In this document: in pieces, positions 33,185 through 41,647 of the stretch
Position numbering within the stretch: the first letter of the stretch is position 1
Layout: each line of letters starts with the position of its first letter
NCBI RefSeq assembly: GCF_003143755.1
Contig: NZ_QFRI01000001.1
Span: 248,001 to 312,000, forward strand
DNA: 64,000 bases
Direction of reading: 5' to 3'
Source: Algibacter marinivivus
GTDB lineage: Bacteria; Bacteroidota; Bacteroidia; Flavobacteriales; Flavobacteriaceae
Program-made: the position numbers and the translations under genes
Notes under the pieces: model-generated
The model's database searches: none
The model's input: only the letters and a program-made list of their open reading frames with translations
What the model was told of the DNA's origin: nothing

Positions 33185-34357
33185 ATGAACCCATCTTCTG
33201 CTGGTTGGATAAAGAAGTTACTTCAAGAAATAGAAAAGAATAATCTATTTTTAAAGTGCGAAGAAGAATCATTTTATGATGCTTTGAGAGCTTGTGGATT
33301 TATATATGGGAGCAACCTTGATGTTGTAAATCAAATTATTCCTAAAAAAGACTTTACAGAAGAAGAGCTTAGTAAAATAAATTTCTGTTTAGCACTTTAC
33401 TATACACATTCAAACTCTAATTCAAAAGTATCTTTCATTGAAAGTATTGTGAATTTTTATACAGATATAGATGAAATAAAAACTTCTTTTTTTAAGAATC
33501 TCTTAGGCGGTAAAAAATCTAGTGAACAATTAGAAAAAATAATACATAAACGTATTCAGATTGATGCTAATGTGCTTACCAAAAACTTCAACTATTTTAT
33601 TATTAATGCTTTATTGTTTGTTGATGTTTTAGCCTACAAAACCTATTTAGAAAATCATAAAATTTCTACTAACTACTTAAAAAATATCGAAGCTTCCATT
33701 ACTTCTATTTCTCTTGATGTTTTAAACTCCAAAGAATCTAAAAATCAATATGATGACAGTTTAATCAAGTTATTTGAATCGTCATTAAGATTTCAAGAAA
33801 ACTCTCATTTAACCTACAATAAGGCTATAAAAAATGTAAAAACAGAACTTGAAAAATATTACATATTAGATTTAGCTTGTATGGCTACTTGGAGCGATCA
33901 AATAATAGATATTGAAGAACAACATTTTTTAGAAAAATTAGGCAAAGATTTAAATCTTAGCATTTCAAAAACACTTCAGTCCATTAAAACGGTTAATCAT
34001 TTTTATACCGTTAATAAAGATAATATTGCGCTATTGAGTTCTAAAAATATCGTGCAAAGTTTTTACAATAATTCTAGCAGAATGGTTAATAAATTAATCT
34101 CTAGAAATAGTAAACGTTTGTATCAAGAGTTAAAAGATAGTAAAGAGCTTATGGTATTACTCACACAATCTACAGTGCGGGATTTAAATAAAGAGGAACA
34201 AAAAAAAGTACAAGAGCAATTATTAGATATTTTTAAATCCATCCCAAGTCTTGCTATATTTTTACTCCCTGGCGGTGCTTTACTTTTACCGTTAGTAGTA
34301 AAATTTATTCCAAAATTATTGCCTTCAGCTTTTGATGAAAATAGGATTGAAGAATAA
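33185..34357 (+). CDS. LETM1-related protein
   Basis: 390 residues, mostly helical. The C-terminal segment (about 350-385) reads IPSLAIFLLPGGALLLPLVVK and FIPKLLPSAFDE, the pore-region pattern of LETM1 proteins (PFxxxFxxPGxxxLLP...PxLLPSTF). The middle part (about 200-290) has an acidic helical region DLACMATWSDQIIDIEEQHFLEKLGKDL reminiscent of TerB-like domains. Mitochondrial LETM1 acts in K+/H+ or Ca2+ exchange; bacterial relatives are uncharacterised. It is a single gene with its own 86-base upstream region. Confidence 0.7.
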   Translation: MNPSSAGWIKKLLQEIEKNNLFLKCEEESFYDALRACGFIYGSNLDVVNQIIPKKDFTEEELSKINFCLALYYTHSNSNSKVSFIESIVNFYTDIDEIKTSFFKNLLGGKKSSEQLEKIIHKRIQIDANVLTKNFNYFIINALLFVDVLAYKTYLENHKISTNYLKNIEASITSISLDVLNSKESKNQYDDSLIKLFESSLRFQENSHLTYNKAIKNVKTELEKYYILDLACMATWSDQIIDIEEQHFLEKLGKDLNLSISKTLQSIKTVNHFYTVNKDNIALLSSKNIVQSFYNNSSRMVNKLISRNSKRLYQELKDSKELMVLLTQSTVRDLNKEEQKKVQEQLLDIFKSIPSLAIFLLPGGALLLPLVVKFIPKLLPSAFDENRIEE

Positions 34358-34416
34358 AAATTCTCTTTTCTATTTTTTTTCTAGTAGTTTTACAAATACA
34401 CTAACTATACTACTAC

Positions 34417-35409
34417 ATGATATCTTACACTATCCAAGAAATTAATGATCTATTAAAAGGTGAATTAATTGGCAATACCACAAATAATATTGAAGGACCA
34501 GAACAACTTCAAAACGCTAAAAACCAACACATTACATTTATAGGAAGTAGTAAATACATAAAGTATTGGGCAGAATCTGAAGCTAGTGCAGTTTTGGTTA
34601 ATGATAATTTAACGGTAGAACCTGGAGACAATCGCGCTGTAATAAAGGTTAAAAATGCAGATTTGGCTATGGCTAAAGTATTAGAGTTATTTAATCCACC
34701 GGCACCAGAATTTGAAACTGATATTCATCCAACCGCTGTTATTCATGAAACTGCTAAAATTGGTGATGGTTGTAAAATTGGTGCTAACTGCTATGTTGGA
34801 AAAGATGTAGAATTAGGAAATGGTGTGATTTTGTATCCTAATGTTTGTGTTTTTGATGAAACCACTATTGGTGATAATACTATTGCATGGTCTGGAACTG
34901 TAATTAGAGAACGTTGTTTAATTGGTAGCCATTGTATTTTCCATACCAATGTAAGTATTGGAGCTGATGGTTTTGGATATAGACCAAGTGATGATGGCAG
35001 AGGCTTAACAAAAATCCCTCAAATTGGAAATGTTATTATTGGGCATTATGTTGAAATTGGAGCAAATTCCTGTGTGGATCGCGCTAAATTTAGTAGCACT
35101 ATTATTGGTGATGGCTGCAAAATAGACAACCTAGTACAAATAGCTCATAACAGCGTTATGGGACGCTCTTGTATTATGGCTGGACATAGCGGACTTGCAG
35201 GTTCTGTAACTTTAGGAGATGGTGTTATTATTGGCGGAAGCGCTTCCATTAAAGACCATACCACCATCGAATCTGGAGCAACTGTTGGTGCTGGTTCTGG
35301 GGTTATGAATAATGTTAAAGCTGGCGAAACGGTTTTAGGATATCCTGCACAAGATGCGAAGGCGATGTTAAAACAATGGGTTGTTATGCGAAGGTTAGCT
35401 AAGAAGTAA
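34417..35409 (+). CDS. lpxD: UDP-3-O-acylglucosamine N-acyltransferase
   Basis: 330 residues. N-terminal uridine-binding LpxD domain (1-100), then left-handed beta-helix hexapeptide repeats (IGDGCKIGANCYVGKDVELG through GDGVIIGGSASIKDH) with the catalytic histidine in VQIAHNS and the C-terminal helix. It transfers a hydroxyacyl chain to UDP-3-acyl-GlcN in lipid A synthesis. A second, non-operonic lpxD copy is common in Bacteroidetes; here it is not beside lpxC or lpxA, so it may be the extra copy. Confidence 0.92.
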   Translation: MISYTIQEINDLLKGELIGNTTNNIEGPEQLQNAKNQHITFIGSSKYIKYWAESEASAVLVNDNLTVEPGDNRAVIKVKNADLAMAKVLELFNPPAPEFETDIHPTAVIHETAKIGDGCKIGANCYVGKDVELGNGVILYPNVCVFDETTIGDNTIAWSGTVIRERCLIGSHCIFHTNVSIGADGFGYRPSDDGRGLTKIPQIGNVIIGHYVEIGANSCVDRAKFSSTIIGDGCKIDNLVQIAHNSVMGRSCIMAGHSGLAGSVTLGDGVIIGGSASIKDHTTIESGATVGAGSGVMNNVKAGETVLGYPAQDAKAMLKQWVVMRRLAKK

Positions 35410-35414
35410 AAGGC

Positions 35415-36311
35415 ATGATTTTATCTAAGAATAAATACCTTAAAGCTAGAGATTTTATATTGACAAATGCCAGAATGATTGAAAGGCGTTTATTTGAATT
35501 TCATTTTGCAAACGGAGATAAGAATGGTGTTTATCACGCAGTATATGCTTACCGAAACCCTGATGGTGGATTTGGACACGGCATGGAACCAGACACTGCT
35601 TCACCAGAAAGCCAACCTCTTTTTAGTATTATGGCACTTGAAACGCTCGATGAAGTTGGTTATCTGACCAAAGAAATTATTCTAAATGATTTTATGCCTT
35701 ATTTTCAAAGTGTAACTACAGAAAAAGGAGGAATTCCATGGATGTTTAGACCCAAAAGTGATTATCCTTGTGAAGGACATTTTAAAACTGTGAAAGAATG
35801 GGCAGCATTGAGTACTACCGCACCACTACTTGGAATTTTAGAAAAATATGAGATTGATATTCCTTGGATGAAAAAAGCTGAACAGTTTGTTTGGAGTGAA
35901 TTTGAGAGAATAAAAGATAAACATGTTTTTTGCTATTTATGCGTACCAAGATGGTTGACTTTTTTAAAGTATACTAAAAATCAAGATAAAGCTGAAGAAA
36001 CTATTAACAACTTAAAAAAATGGATATTAGTTGACGGCATAGTTTGTAAAGATAAAGCCGATGAAGGTTGGGGACTTTACGGAAAACCTCACAGTTTAAA
36101 TTACGCTACATCTCCGGAGAGCATTTTACATTCGTTATTTAATAAAGAGACAATTACATCTGACTTAAAAGAATTAGTTAACAAACAAAAAGACGATGGA
36201 CGATGGGATACCTGGTATGGTATTAGTGAAGGCACTAAATTAGAGTGGGCAGGTATACAAACTTTATGGGCTTTAAAAGTACTGAATAACTATGGGGAAA
36301 TTGAAAAGTAA
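35415..36311 (+). CDS. Terpenoid-cyclase/prenyltransferase-fold protein
   Basis: 298 residues. Repeats of the alpha/alpha-toroid type: VYHAVYAYRNPDGGFGHGMEPD, GGIPWMF, KQKDDGRWDTWYG and EWAGIQTLWALKVL, which match the QW-like motifs of squalene cyclase and prenyltransferase repeats. No DxDD or DCTAE active-site motif is visible, so cyclase activity is doubtful. It follows lpxD after six bases and converges on the LytTR gene. Confidence 0.65.
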   Translation: MILSKNKYLKARDFILTNARMIERRLFEFHFANGDKNGVYHAVYAYRNPDGGFGHGMEPDTASPESQPLFSIMALETLDEVGYLTKEIILNDFMPYFQSVTTEKGGIPWMFRPKSDYPCEGHFKTVKEWAALSTTAPLLGILEKYEIDIPWMKKAEQFVWSEFERIKDKHVFCYLCVPRWLTFLKYTKNQDKAEETINNLKKWILVDGIVCKDKADEGWGLYGKPHSLNYATSPESILHSLFNKETITSDLKELVNKQKDDGRWDTWYGISEGTKLEWAGIQTLWALKVLNNYGEIEK

Positions 36312-36318
36312 TAAAACA

Positions 36319-37074
36319 CTATTCCAACCACCCCTTAAAATCCTTAACACGCTCTCTAGCTACAATAACCTCTTGTTCGTTATAAGAATTGAGTTTTATT
36401 TGTAAACGCGAATTGGTGTAGCTTACCATATCTTTTATAGCATTTATATTTACAAAGAATTTACGGTTAATTCGGAAAAAAGTTTGCGGTTCTAACTCGT
36501 TCTCTAAATTATCCAGTGTGGTATCTAAAAGATAGTTTCTACCTTCTGTGGTATGCAAATAGGTACCTTTATTTTCGCTATAAAAACATTCTATGTCATC
36601 AATATTTATAAGTTTTAGATGTTGCCCTACTTTTACTGAAAAGCGCTTTTTGTATTCTCTATCAATTGGGTTTACTAGTAGTTTTTTAATATCATTAAAA
36701 TCTAAGGTTACAGCTTGTTTTTGAGGTGCTCGTTCTTGGTATTTTTTTACTGCGCTTGCTAAATCGTCTTCGTCAATAGGTTTTAGTAAATAATCGATAC
36801 TGTTTAACTTGAAAGCTTTAAGTGCATATTCATCATAGGCAGTGGTGAAAATGATGGCAGATTTTATTTCTATAGCTTCAAAAATCTCGAAGGATAAGCC
36901 ATCGCTTAACTGGATATCTAGAAATATTAAATCTGGATGGTCGTTATTTTGAAACCAATTAATAGATTCTTCTACGGAATGTAGCATAACATCTGTTGTT
37001 AAATCTAGTTTTTGCAACATGCGTTGTAAACGTCTTGCTGATGGTTTTTCGTCTTCTATAATGATGATATTCAT
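36319..37074 (-). CDS. LytTR-family response regulator
   Basis: 251 residues. N-terminal receiver domain with acidic pocket IEDE (6-9), phospho-acceptor D53 in LIFLDIQLSD and lysine in YLLKPID. A C-terminal LytTR DNA-binding domain lies at about 140-250 (KKRFSVKVGQHLKLINIDDIECF; FFRINRKFFVNINAI). It is the probable partner of the histidine kinase at 38541-39878. LytTR proteins bind pairs of 9-bp direct repeats; two such operators occur upstream of the DUF2141 operon and the TonB-dependent receptor. Confidence 0.93.
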   Translation of the reverse strand: MNIIIIEDEKPSARRLQRMLQKLDLTTDVMLHSVEESINWFQNNDHPDLIFLDIQLSDGLSFEIFEAIEIKSAIIFTTAYDEYALKAFKLNSIDYLLKPIDEDDLASAVKKYQERAPQKQAVTLDFNDIKKLLVNPIDREYKKRFSVKVGQHLKLINIDDIECFYSENKGTYLHTTEGRNYLLDTTLDNLENELEPQTFFRINRKFFVNINAIKDMVSYTNSRLQIKLNSYNEQEVIVARERVKDFKGWLE

Positions 37075-37080
37075 TTTATT

Positions 37081-37734
37081 TTATCTTTTAATTGATTTAT
37101 TTTTTTTAGCATAATAGATTATAAATCCAATAGCAATAACCATGCATAACGTGGATGGCAAAAATTGACTATATGGTTGATAATCTTCAAATACAGTTCC
37201 TGAAAATGCTGATAAAATAGCACTAAATGCGCTTACCATTTTCAAAATATGTTCGTATAACCAAAGGTTTTTATATTTAGATTTTGGTACTAGGTAACGT
37301 AAAAAATCATAGGTAATTATAAACAACAAATACCCAACCGTACTATAAATAATTATTGGCGACCAGATCATCCCAATAGATTTAAAACAATACAAAAAAT
37401 AGGATACGGACATTAGCGTTAATATGGCCACAAAAACATCCAACAATTTTAGTTTATTGCTTTTATTTTTTAAAACCCTATAACCTGAAAACCCCAAGTA
37501 AGCACTATCTGCAGTAATTACCAATAAAAATGTGTTACGATTAAAAATAAAAACACCTATTAAACCTGTAATAATTACCACAATTAAACACCATAAAAAC
37601 AGTTTCCCGCTTTTTTTATGGAGCTTATTCCCTTTTTGACTTAATAACGCTATTAAGCCCAAAGCTAATGCGGTAGAGCCAAAAATAACATGCATTATAA
37701 TGTTTGCGTTATGTAAAAGGTTGTTAGTTTCCAT
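37081..37734 (-). CDS. Seven-helix membrane protein (DUF2306-like)
   Basis: 217 residues with about seven hydrophobic helices. The beginning IIMHVIFGSTALALGLIALLSQKGNKLHKKSGKLF (in parts) resembles the H...GxxALxxG...H+xxG pattern of DUF2306 membrane proteins. No function is known. It lies six bases before the LytTR gene on the same strand and after structured repeat f, so it is part of the regulator cluster. Confidence 0.55.
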   Translation of the reverse strand: METNNLLHNANIIMHVIFGSTALALGLIALLSQKGNKLHKKSGKLFLWCLIVVIITGLIGVFIFNRNTFLLVITADSAYLGFSGYRVLKNKSNKLKLLDVFVAILTLMSVSYFLYCFKSIGMIWSPIIIYSTVGYLLFIITYDFLRYLVPKSKYKNLWLYEHILKMVSAFSAILSAFSGTVFEDYQPYSQFLPSTLCMVIAIGFIIYYAKKNKSIKR

Positions 37735-37762
37735 TTATTTTTTTTGATGGGAATACTGGTTT

Positions 37763-37878
37763 GCGTTAGGGATAGAAGCGGCATCATTTTTTGCTTAAAC
37801 TAATACCTTTCGACTGTGCTGAATGTAACATGCAAAAAAGATATAGCGGATAGCCCGACCCTTGTGGTAACGCCCAAA
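37763..37878 (+). repeat. 3'-end structured repeat, copy f
   Basis: GCGTTA (37763-37768) pairs with TAACGC (37868-37873). The middle has CATTTTTTGC...GCAAAAAAGATATAG with a CTTTCGACTGTGCTGA-type insert in the loop. It ends five bases from the stop of the 2TM gene at 37884, antisense to it. Confidence 0.8.
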
Positions 37879-37883
37879 TTATT

Positions 37884-38213
37884 CTATTTCCATTGTTTTT
37901 TATCGTTATCCATGTATTGTTTAATCTTACGTTCTTCCCAAGATTTGCTAAAAATGAGATTTTTACCAAATACTCCAAGTGCATGAAAGCCTAAACCTAT
38001 CCCCCAAAAAAGGGCCGTTGAAAAGGTTCCGAAATGAAATAAGTCTCCTCCATTTGACACCACCATAGTTATAATAAAAATATTAACTGCTACATACCAG
38101 AAGGCATGCCAGTAAAAGCCTTTAATCTCTTTTACACGTTTTTTTGCTCGTGTATATGCTTGTTCTTTTTGATGGTTTTTATTTTGATACGGTTCTAATT
38201 TATAATTTTCCAT
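37884..38213 (-). CDS. 2TM domain protein A
   Basis: 109 residues: two transmembrane helices flanked by AKKRVKEIKGFYWHAFWYVAVN and WGIGLGFHALGVFGKNL...WEERKIKQYMD, the 2TM domain seen as a module of flavobacterial LytS-like kinases. It is related to the neighbouring protein and to the C-terminus of the histidine kinase, suggesting local duplication. It may interact with the kinase in the membrane (inference). Confidence 0.85.
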   Translation of the reverse strand: MENYKLEPYQNKNHQKEQAYTRAKKRVKEIKGFYWHAFWYVAVNIFIITMVVSNGGDLFHFGTFSTALFWGIGLGFHALGVFGKNLIFSKSWEERKIKQYMDNDKKQWK

Positions 38214-38225
38214 AATTTTAATTTT

Positions 38226-38528
38226 TTAATCCCACTTGTTTTCTTCTTTACGCATTATTTCTTCAATTTTGCGTTCTTCCCAATCACGCCCGAAGTTGCC
38301 TTTGTGAACAAAAATTGTAAAAGCATGAATGGCTACTCCTAAGCCCCAACCTAAAATTGGAAACCAAAACCATTTATATTCCCAGTAGGTTTTATAATTG
38401 ATAAAAATCATGAACGGTGAAAATAAACAGTAAGCAAAGAGATGCTGATAAAACCCTTTTATATCTTCAATACGCTTACGGGCTCTTATTGCTTTTTTAT
38501 TAGTTTCTGTATCTTGTAATTGTTCCAT
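38226..38528 (-). CDS. 2TM domain protein B
   Basis: 100 residues with the same 2TM layout: ARKRIEDIKGFYQHLFAYCLFSP, then FQ/WFWFPILGWGLGVAIHAFTIFV and WEERKIEEIMRKEENKWD. Its second half is nearly the same as the C-terminal end of the histidine kinase gene 12 bases upstream (WFWFPMFGWGIGLAIQAF). Spacing of 12 bases on both sides indicates one transcript. Confidence 0.87.
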   Translation of the reverse strand: MEQLQDTETNKKAIRARKRIEDIKGFYQHLFAYCLFSPFMIFINYKTYWEYKWFWFPILGWGLGVAIHAFTIFVHKGNFGRDWEERKIEEIMRKEENKWD

Positions 38529-38540
38529 TTTTTTAATTTT

Positions 38541-39878
38541 TTAATCCCAATTTTTATCTTCGTTACGCATAAACTCCTCCATTTTGCGTTTTTCCCATTT
38601 TCTTCCAAATGCACCATCATTTACAAAAACCCTAAAGGCTTGAATAGCTAAACCAATACCCCAACCAAACATTGGGAACCAAAACCATTGGAAACTCCAT
38701 GAGGTTTTATAATTAATAAATATTAAAAAAGGAATGACTAAACAATACGATATAACACTGTAATAAAACCCTTTAAGTTCGTCTACATGGTTTAATGCTC
38801 GCATGTAACTGTCATCTAATTGTGATATGGACTGTTCTGTTCTCATGACTGATATTTTTTTAGTAAGCATAGGTATTGCTACTGCAAAACGATTTGCTTC
38901 TTTGTGTATATTTACTTTTTTGTTGGTTAATAAATCGTAGCGTTGTTTGATGTTACTTAAACCTACACCACTACTCTTTTTGACTATTTGTTTGGGTTGT
39001 AAATTATTTTCAACTACCAAATCTCCTTGGTCTTCATAAATCCTAATATGCAAAGGTTTACTTGATGTTACCATATTATGCTTTACCGCATTTTCTAACA
39101 ATAGTTGCAATGATAATGGCACCACTTTACTTTCTGGATTTGATGCACTTTCGGGCATTGTAAAAACAATACTATCTTCAAAACGCATTTTAAGTAAAGA
39201 CATATAGGTTTTTGCAAATTGCAACTCCTCATCAACCGTAACTAACTCTTTGTTTTTTTGCTCTAAAACATAGCGGTATACTTTTGATAACGAGGTTGTA
39301 AATTTTTGTGCATTATCTGGATTTTCTTCAATTAAACTGGTTAATACATTTAAACTATTGAATAAAAAATGCGGATCTAACTGGTTTTTTAAAGCATCAA
39401 ACTTTGCACTTGCTGTACCTGCAATTACTTTTTGTTCTTTAATTTTATTTTGCTGATATCTATTATAAAAATAGATGACATGAAAAATAACAACAATGGT
39501 TAACGTTACCCATAACCCGAATTGATAGTACTCAAATTTTTCTCTAGAAATGAATTCATTAAAAGTAAGGCCTGCATATACCATATGGGTGGACGCTCTG
39601 AGTACAAATAAGCCAATTAAGGTTATAATTGTGGCTCCTAGAATACCAATTACTATACGTTTAATGGTATCATTCTTTTTCCAATTTCGGCGTTCCATGT
39701 AATCGAAAAAATACATATTGGAATACCCTAACACAAAAGAATACAGTTGATAAAATCCGAAATCGATTAAAAATTCATTTGTAGTTTCAAAATCAAACCC
39801 ACCAGAAAACAGGTTGCCAACTACAAAAATGGCACATCCTATGATAAAGGTTAAAATGATATTTTTAGTCGATTTCAT
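38541..39878 (-). CDS. LytS-type sensor histidine kinase with C-terminal 2TM domain
   Basis: 445 residues. About four N-terminal helices (10-140), then the His_kinase domain with H170 in QLDPHFLFNSLNVL and an HATPase with N-box LLENAVKHN and GVGLSNIKQR. The kinase part is followed by a 2TM domain at ~360-445 that resembles the two small downstream proteins. It should sense a membrane or envelope signal and phosphorylate the LytTR regulator at 36319. It is preceded by the TPR gene after 22 bases. Confidence 0.92.
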   Translation of the reverse strand: MKSTKNIILTFIIGCAIFVVGNLFSGGFDFETTNEFLIDFGFYQLYSFVLGYSNMYFFDYMERRNWKKNDTIKRIVIGILGATIITLIGLFVLRASTHMVYAGLTFNEFISREKFEYYQFGLWVTLTIVVIFHVIYFYNRYQQNKIKEQKVIAGTASAKFDALKNQLDPHFLFNSLNVLTSLIEENPDNAQKFTTSLSKVYRYVLEQKNKELVTVDEELQFAKTYMSLLKMRFEDSIVFTMPESASNPESKVVPLSLQLLLENAVKHNMVTSSKPLHIRIYEDQGDLVVENNLQPKQIVKKSSGVGLSNIKQRYDLLTNKKVNIHKEANRFAVAIPMLTKKISVMRTEQSISQLDDSYMRALNHVDELKGFYYSVISYCLVIPFLIFINYKTSWSFQWFWFPMFGWGIGLAIQAFRVFVNDGAFGRKWEKRKMEEFMRNEDKNWD

Positions 39879-39900
39879 AATAATTATTTAGCTGTTTATT

Positions 39901-40524
39901 TTACTTACCGCAAGACTCTAATAGCATTTTTGCTCGGTCTGCTCCCCAATTTGGATAAAAAGGTGTTTCTGGTTTAAAGTTAGCAAAAAGTTCTATGGCA
40001 CGCTCAAGTTCTTTACAAAATGGTTTAGTGTCTTGCCCAAAATATTTAGCACCACCTATATCCCACTCTGCTTTACAATATACTACTCTTGGATTTTCAG
40101 GCGCAAGCATATTTGCTTTTGTATAAAGTTCTACTACTTTTCCTGATAAAGTCATGCCATACGTAGCTCCATCATAAGCTACCCAAGCGGTGTGTAACAG
40201 AGCTTGTAATACCAATATTTCTGGATTTTCTTTTGAGATGGCTGTGGCATCGTTAATTAAATCTTGAGCTTTTTTAAGTTTAGCAGAAAGTACCTCTTCA
40301 TCTTTTTCTCCAAAACTGTAAATGATATTAATTTGTGCTGCATAATATGGCGGTAACCAATTGTCTGGTTCTGCATTTGCAATACGCTCAAATAAGTTTG
40401 CTGCTTCTGTGGGTTTATTTTCTCCCCAAAGATCAAAGGCTTTTTGCATGCCTTTTTCATAGTTAGTTTGTGCATTTATAAATCCAGAAACTAAAAGTGT
40501 TGCGATGATGATTAATTTTTTCAT
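39901..40524 (-). CDS. Secreted TPR-like protein
   Basis: 207 residues. Signal peptide 1-18 (LVSGFINAQ). Helical repeats such as KAFDLWGENKPTEAANLFERIANAEPDNWLPPYYAAQI (in parts) fit TPR. Two cysteines occur near the C-terminus. It lies between the DUF2141 gene (12 bases) and the kinase (22 bases), so it may be a periplasmic component of the signalling unit. Confidence 0.75.
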   Translation of the reverse strand: MKKLIIIATLLVSGFINAQTNYEKGMQKAFDLWGENKPTEAANLFERIANAEPDNWLPPYYAAQINIIYSFGEKDEEVLSAKLKKAQDLINDATAISKENPEILVLQALLHTAWVAYDGATYGMTLSGKVVELYTKANMLAPENPRVVYCKAEWDIGGAKYFGQDTKPFCKELERAIELFANFKPETPFYPNWGADRAKMLLESCGK

Positions 40525-40536
40525 GGTATTAATGTA

Positions 40537-41016
40537 TTAAAGTGTTATGTGTTGTGTGATTGATTTATTATTAATTTGAAATTTGGCATCTTGCCATTTA
40601 GGTGGCCCCATAAACCCAGTAGCGTTGTTTGAGCAACCATAATCTTCTTTTGGAATACCAAAAATGGCTGTATCCAATTTATTATTATCATTCTCATCAT
40701 GAAACATAGAGATTGCATAAACGCCCTTTGGAACCGCTTTAAAAACTACTGTGCATGTATTGTTTTCTATTTTAGTAAAAGTAGCTTCAAACCCTTTATT
40801 TAGAAAGCTAGCTTCTGAGTTGTATAGTGCTACATAAGCTTTTCCTTCGTTATTATCAAAGTTTGAAATGACTACAGTAATGTCTGCTAAATTTTCGTCT
40901 TGTGCATTAAGACTTGTTAATGTTAAAAATGAAAGGCAAATAAGTGCAATTATATTTTTACTCACATGCCACCTATTGTTGTTTCTGTGTTCGTTATTTT
41001 TCTTTGAAAAGTTCAT
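40537..41016 (-). CDS. DUF2141 secreted protein, first gene of the LytTR operon
   Basis: 159 residues. The core LADITVVISNFDNNEGKAYVALYNSEASFL and PKGVYAISMFHDENDNNKLDTAIFGIPKEDYGCSNNATG (in blocks) is DUF2141. With the ATG at 41016 the signal peptide is preceded by a polar 17-residue extension; the GTG at codon 18 (40965) would give a cleaner signal sequence (SKNIIALICLSFLTLTSLNA), so the start is uncertain. A LytTR-type operator lies upstream (41085-41114). Confidence 0.82.
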   Translation of the reverse strand: MNFSKKNNEHRNNNRWHVSKNIIALICLSFLTLTSLNAQDENLADITVVISNFDNNEGKAYVALYNSEASFLNKGFEATFTKIENNTCTVVFKAVPKGVYAISMFHDENDNNKLDTAIFGIPKEDYGCSNNATGFMGPPKWQDAKFQINNKSITQHITL

Positions 41017-41043
41017 AATGGTTGCTTTTTTTTAATGATGAGA

Positions 41044-41114
41044 CAAATATCCAACAGAAGCTCATGTTTTTAAAAACCAACTTACTGAACTGTTATTTTT
41101 TGTTGCTGAAATGT
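41044..41114 (-). promoter_or_regulatory. LytTR-type operator and promoter of the DUF2141 operon
   Basis: Direct repeats CTGAACTGT (41085-41093) and CTGAAATGT (41106-41114) have a 21-base period, which on the coding strand are ACAGTTCAG and ACATTTCAG, matching the LytTR half-site pattern. A -7-like GATATTTG ends at 41044, 41 bases from the proximal repeat. About 60 bases of this region are shared with the TonB-dependent receptor promoter. Confidence 0.72.
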
Positions 41115-41173
41115 TAAACCTTTATCATTTGACTATTAGATTACCTATTTTTCTTTGTTTAAAATTTTAAATT

Positions 41174-41572
41174 ATGAAAAGAATAATCACATTTTTGTTA
41201 GTTATAATTGTCTCATGGAGTTATGCTCAGACTGAAAAAATATCAATGATTGACTACGTGCAGGTTTTAAATAACAATAAAGCCGAAGCCTTGTTTTACT
41301 ATCAAAACAATTGGGAACAATTGCGTATTAAGGCTATTGAAAAAGGTTATATAGACAGTTATCAGTTATTAGAAACGCAACCTACAGAAGAAACACCATA
41401 TAGTTTTATGCTGATAACCACATACAAAAGCAAGTTACAATACCATGCTAGTGAAGCTAATTTTAATATGTTGATTGAGGCTAGTGATGGTTTAAAATTA
41501 ATGAATGAGAAGCAACCCGGAGACTTTAGAAAAGTGATATTACATAACGATGCTGTGAAGCATTTGAATTAA
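41174..41572 (+). CDS. Small secreted protein of unknown function
   Basis: 132 residues with signal peptide 1-18 (VSWSYAQ). The mature part has MIDYVQVLNNNKAEALFYYQNNWEQLR and later SFMLITTYKSKLQYHASEANF; I recognise no domain. It is divergent from the DUF2141 operon across the LytTR-type repeats, so it may share that control. A strong terminator follows immediately. Confidence 0.7.
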   Translation: MKRIITFLLVIIVSWSYAQTEKISMIDYVQVLNNNKAEALFYYQNNWEQLRIKAIEKGYIDSYQLLETQPTEETPYSFMLITTYKSKLQYHASEANFNMLIEASDGLKLMNEKQPGDFRKVILHNDAVKHLN

Positions 41573-41577
41573 ACCGA

Positions 41578-41613
41578 AAAGGCAATCTGAAAAATTATTC
41601 AGACTGCCTTTTA
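41578..41613 (+). terminator. Rho-independent terminator
   Basis: AAAGGCAATCTGAA (41578-41591) and TTCAGACTGCCTTT (41598-41611) form a 14-bp stem with one mismatch and a six-base loop, followed by TTAC and preceded by an A-run, so it may work for both convergent genes. Confidence 0.8.
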
Positions 41614-41647
41614 CTCACATTGATATAAAACCCTTTTACGCTCCTAA

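Noticed and set aside
37784-37984. Open frames crossing structured repeats f and e (also 29417-29620)
   Set aside because: They owe their length to the repeat sequence and share the repeat-encoded WALPQGSGYP; not genes.
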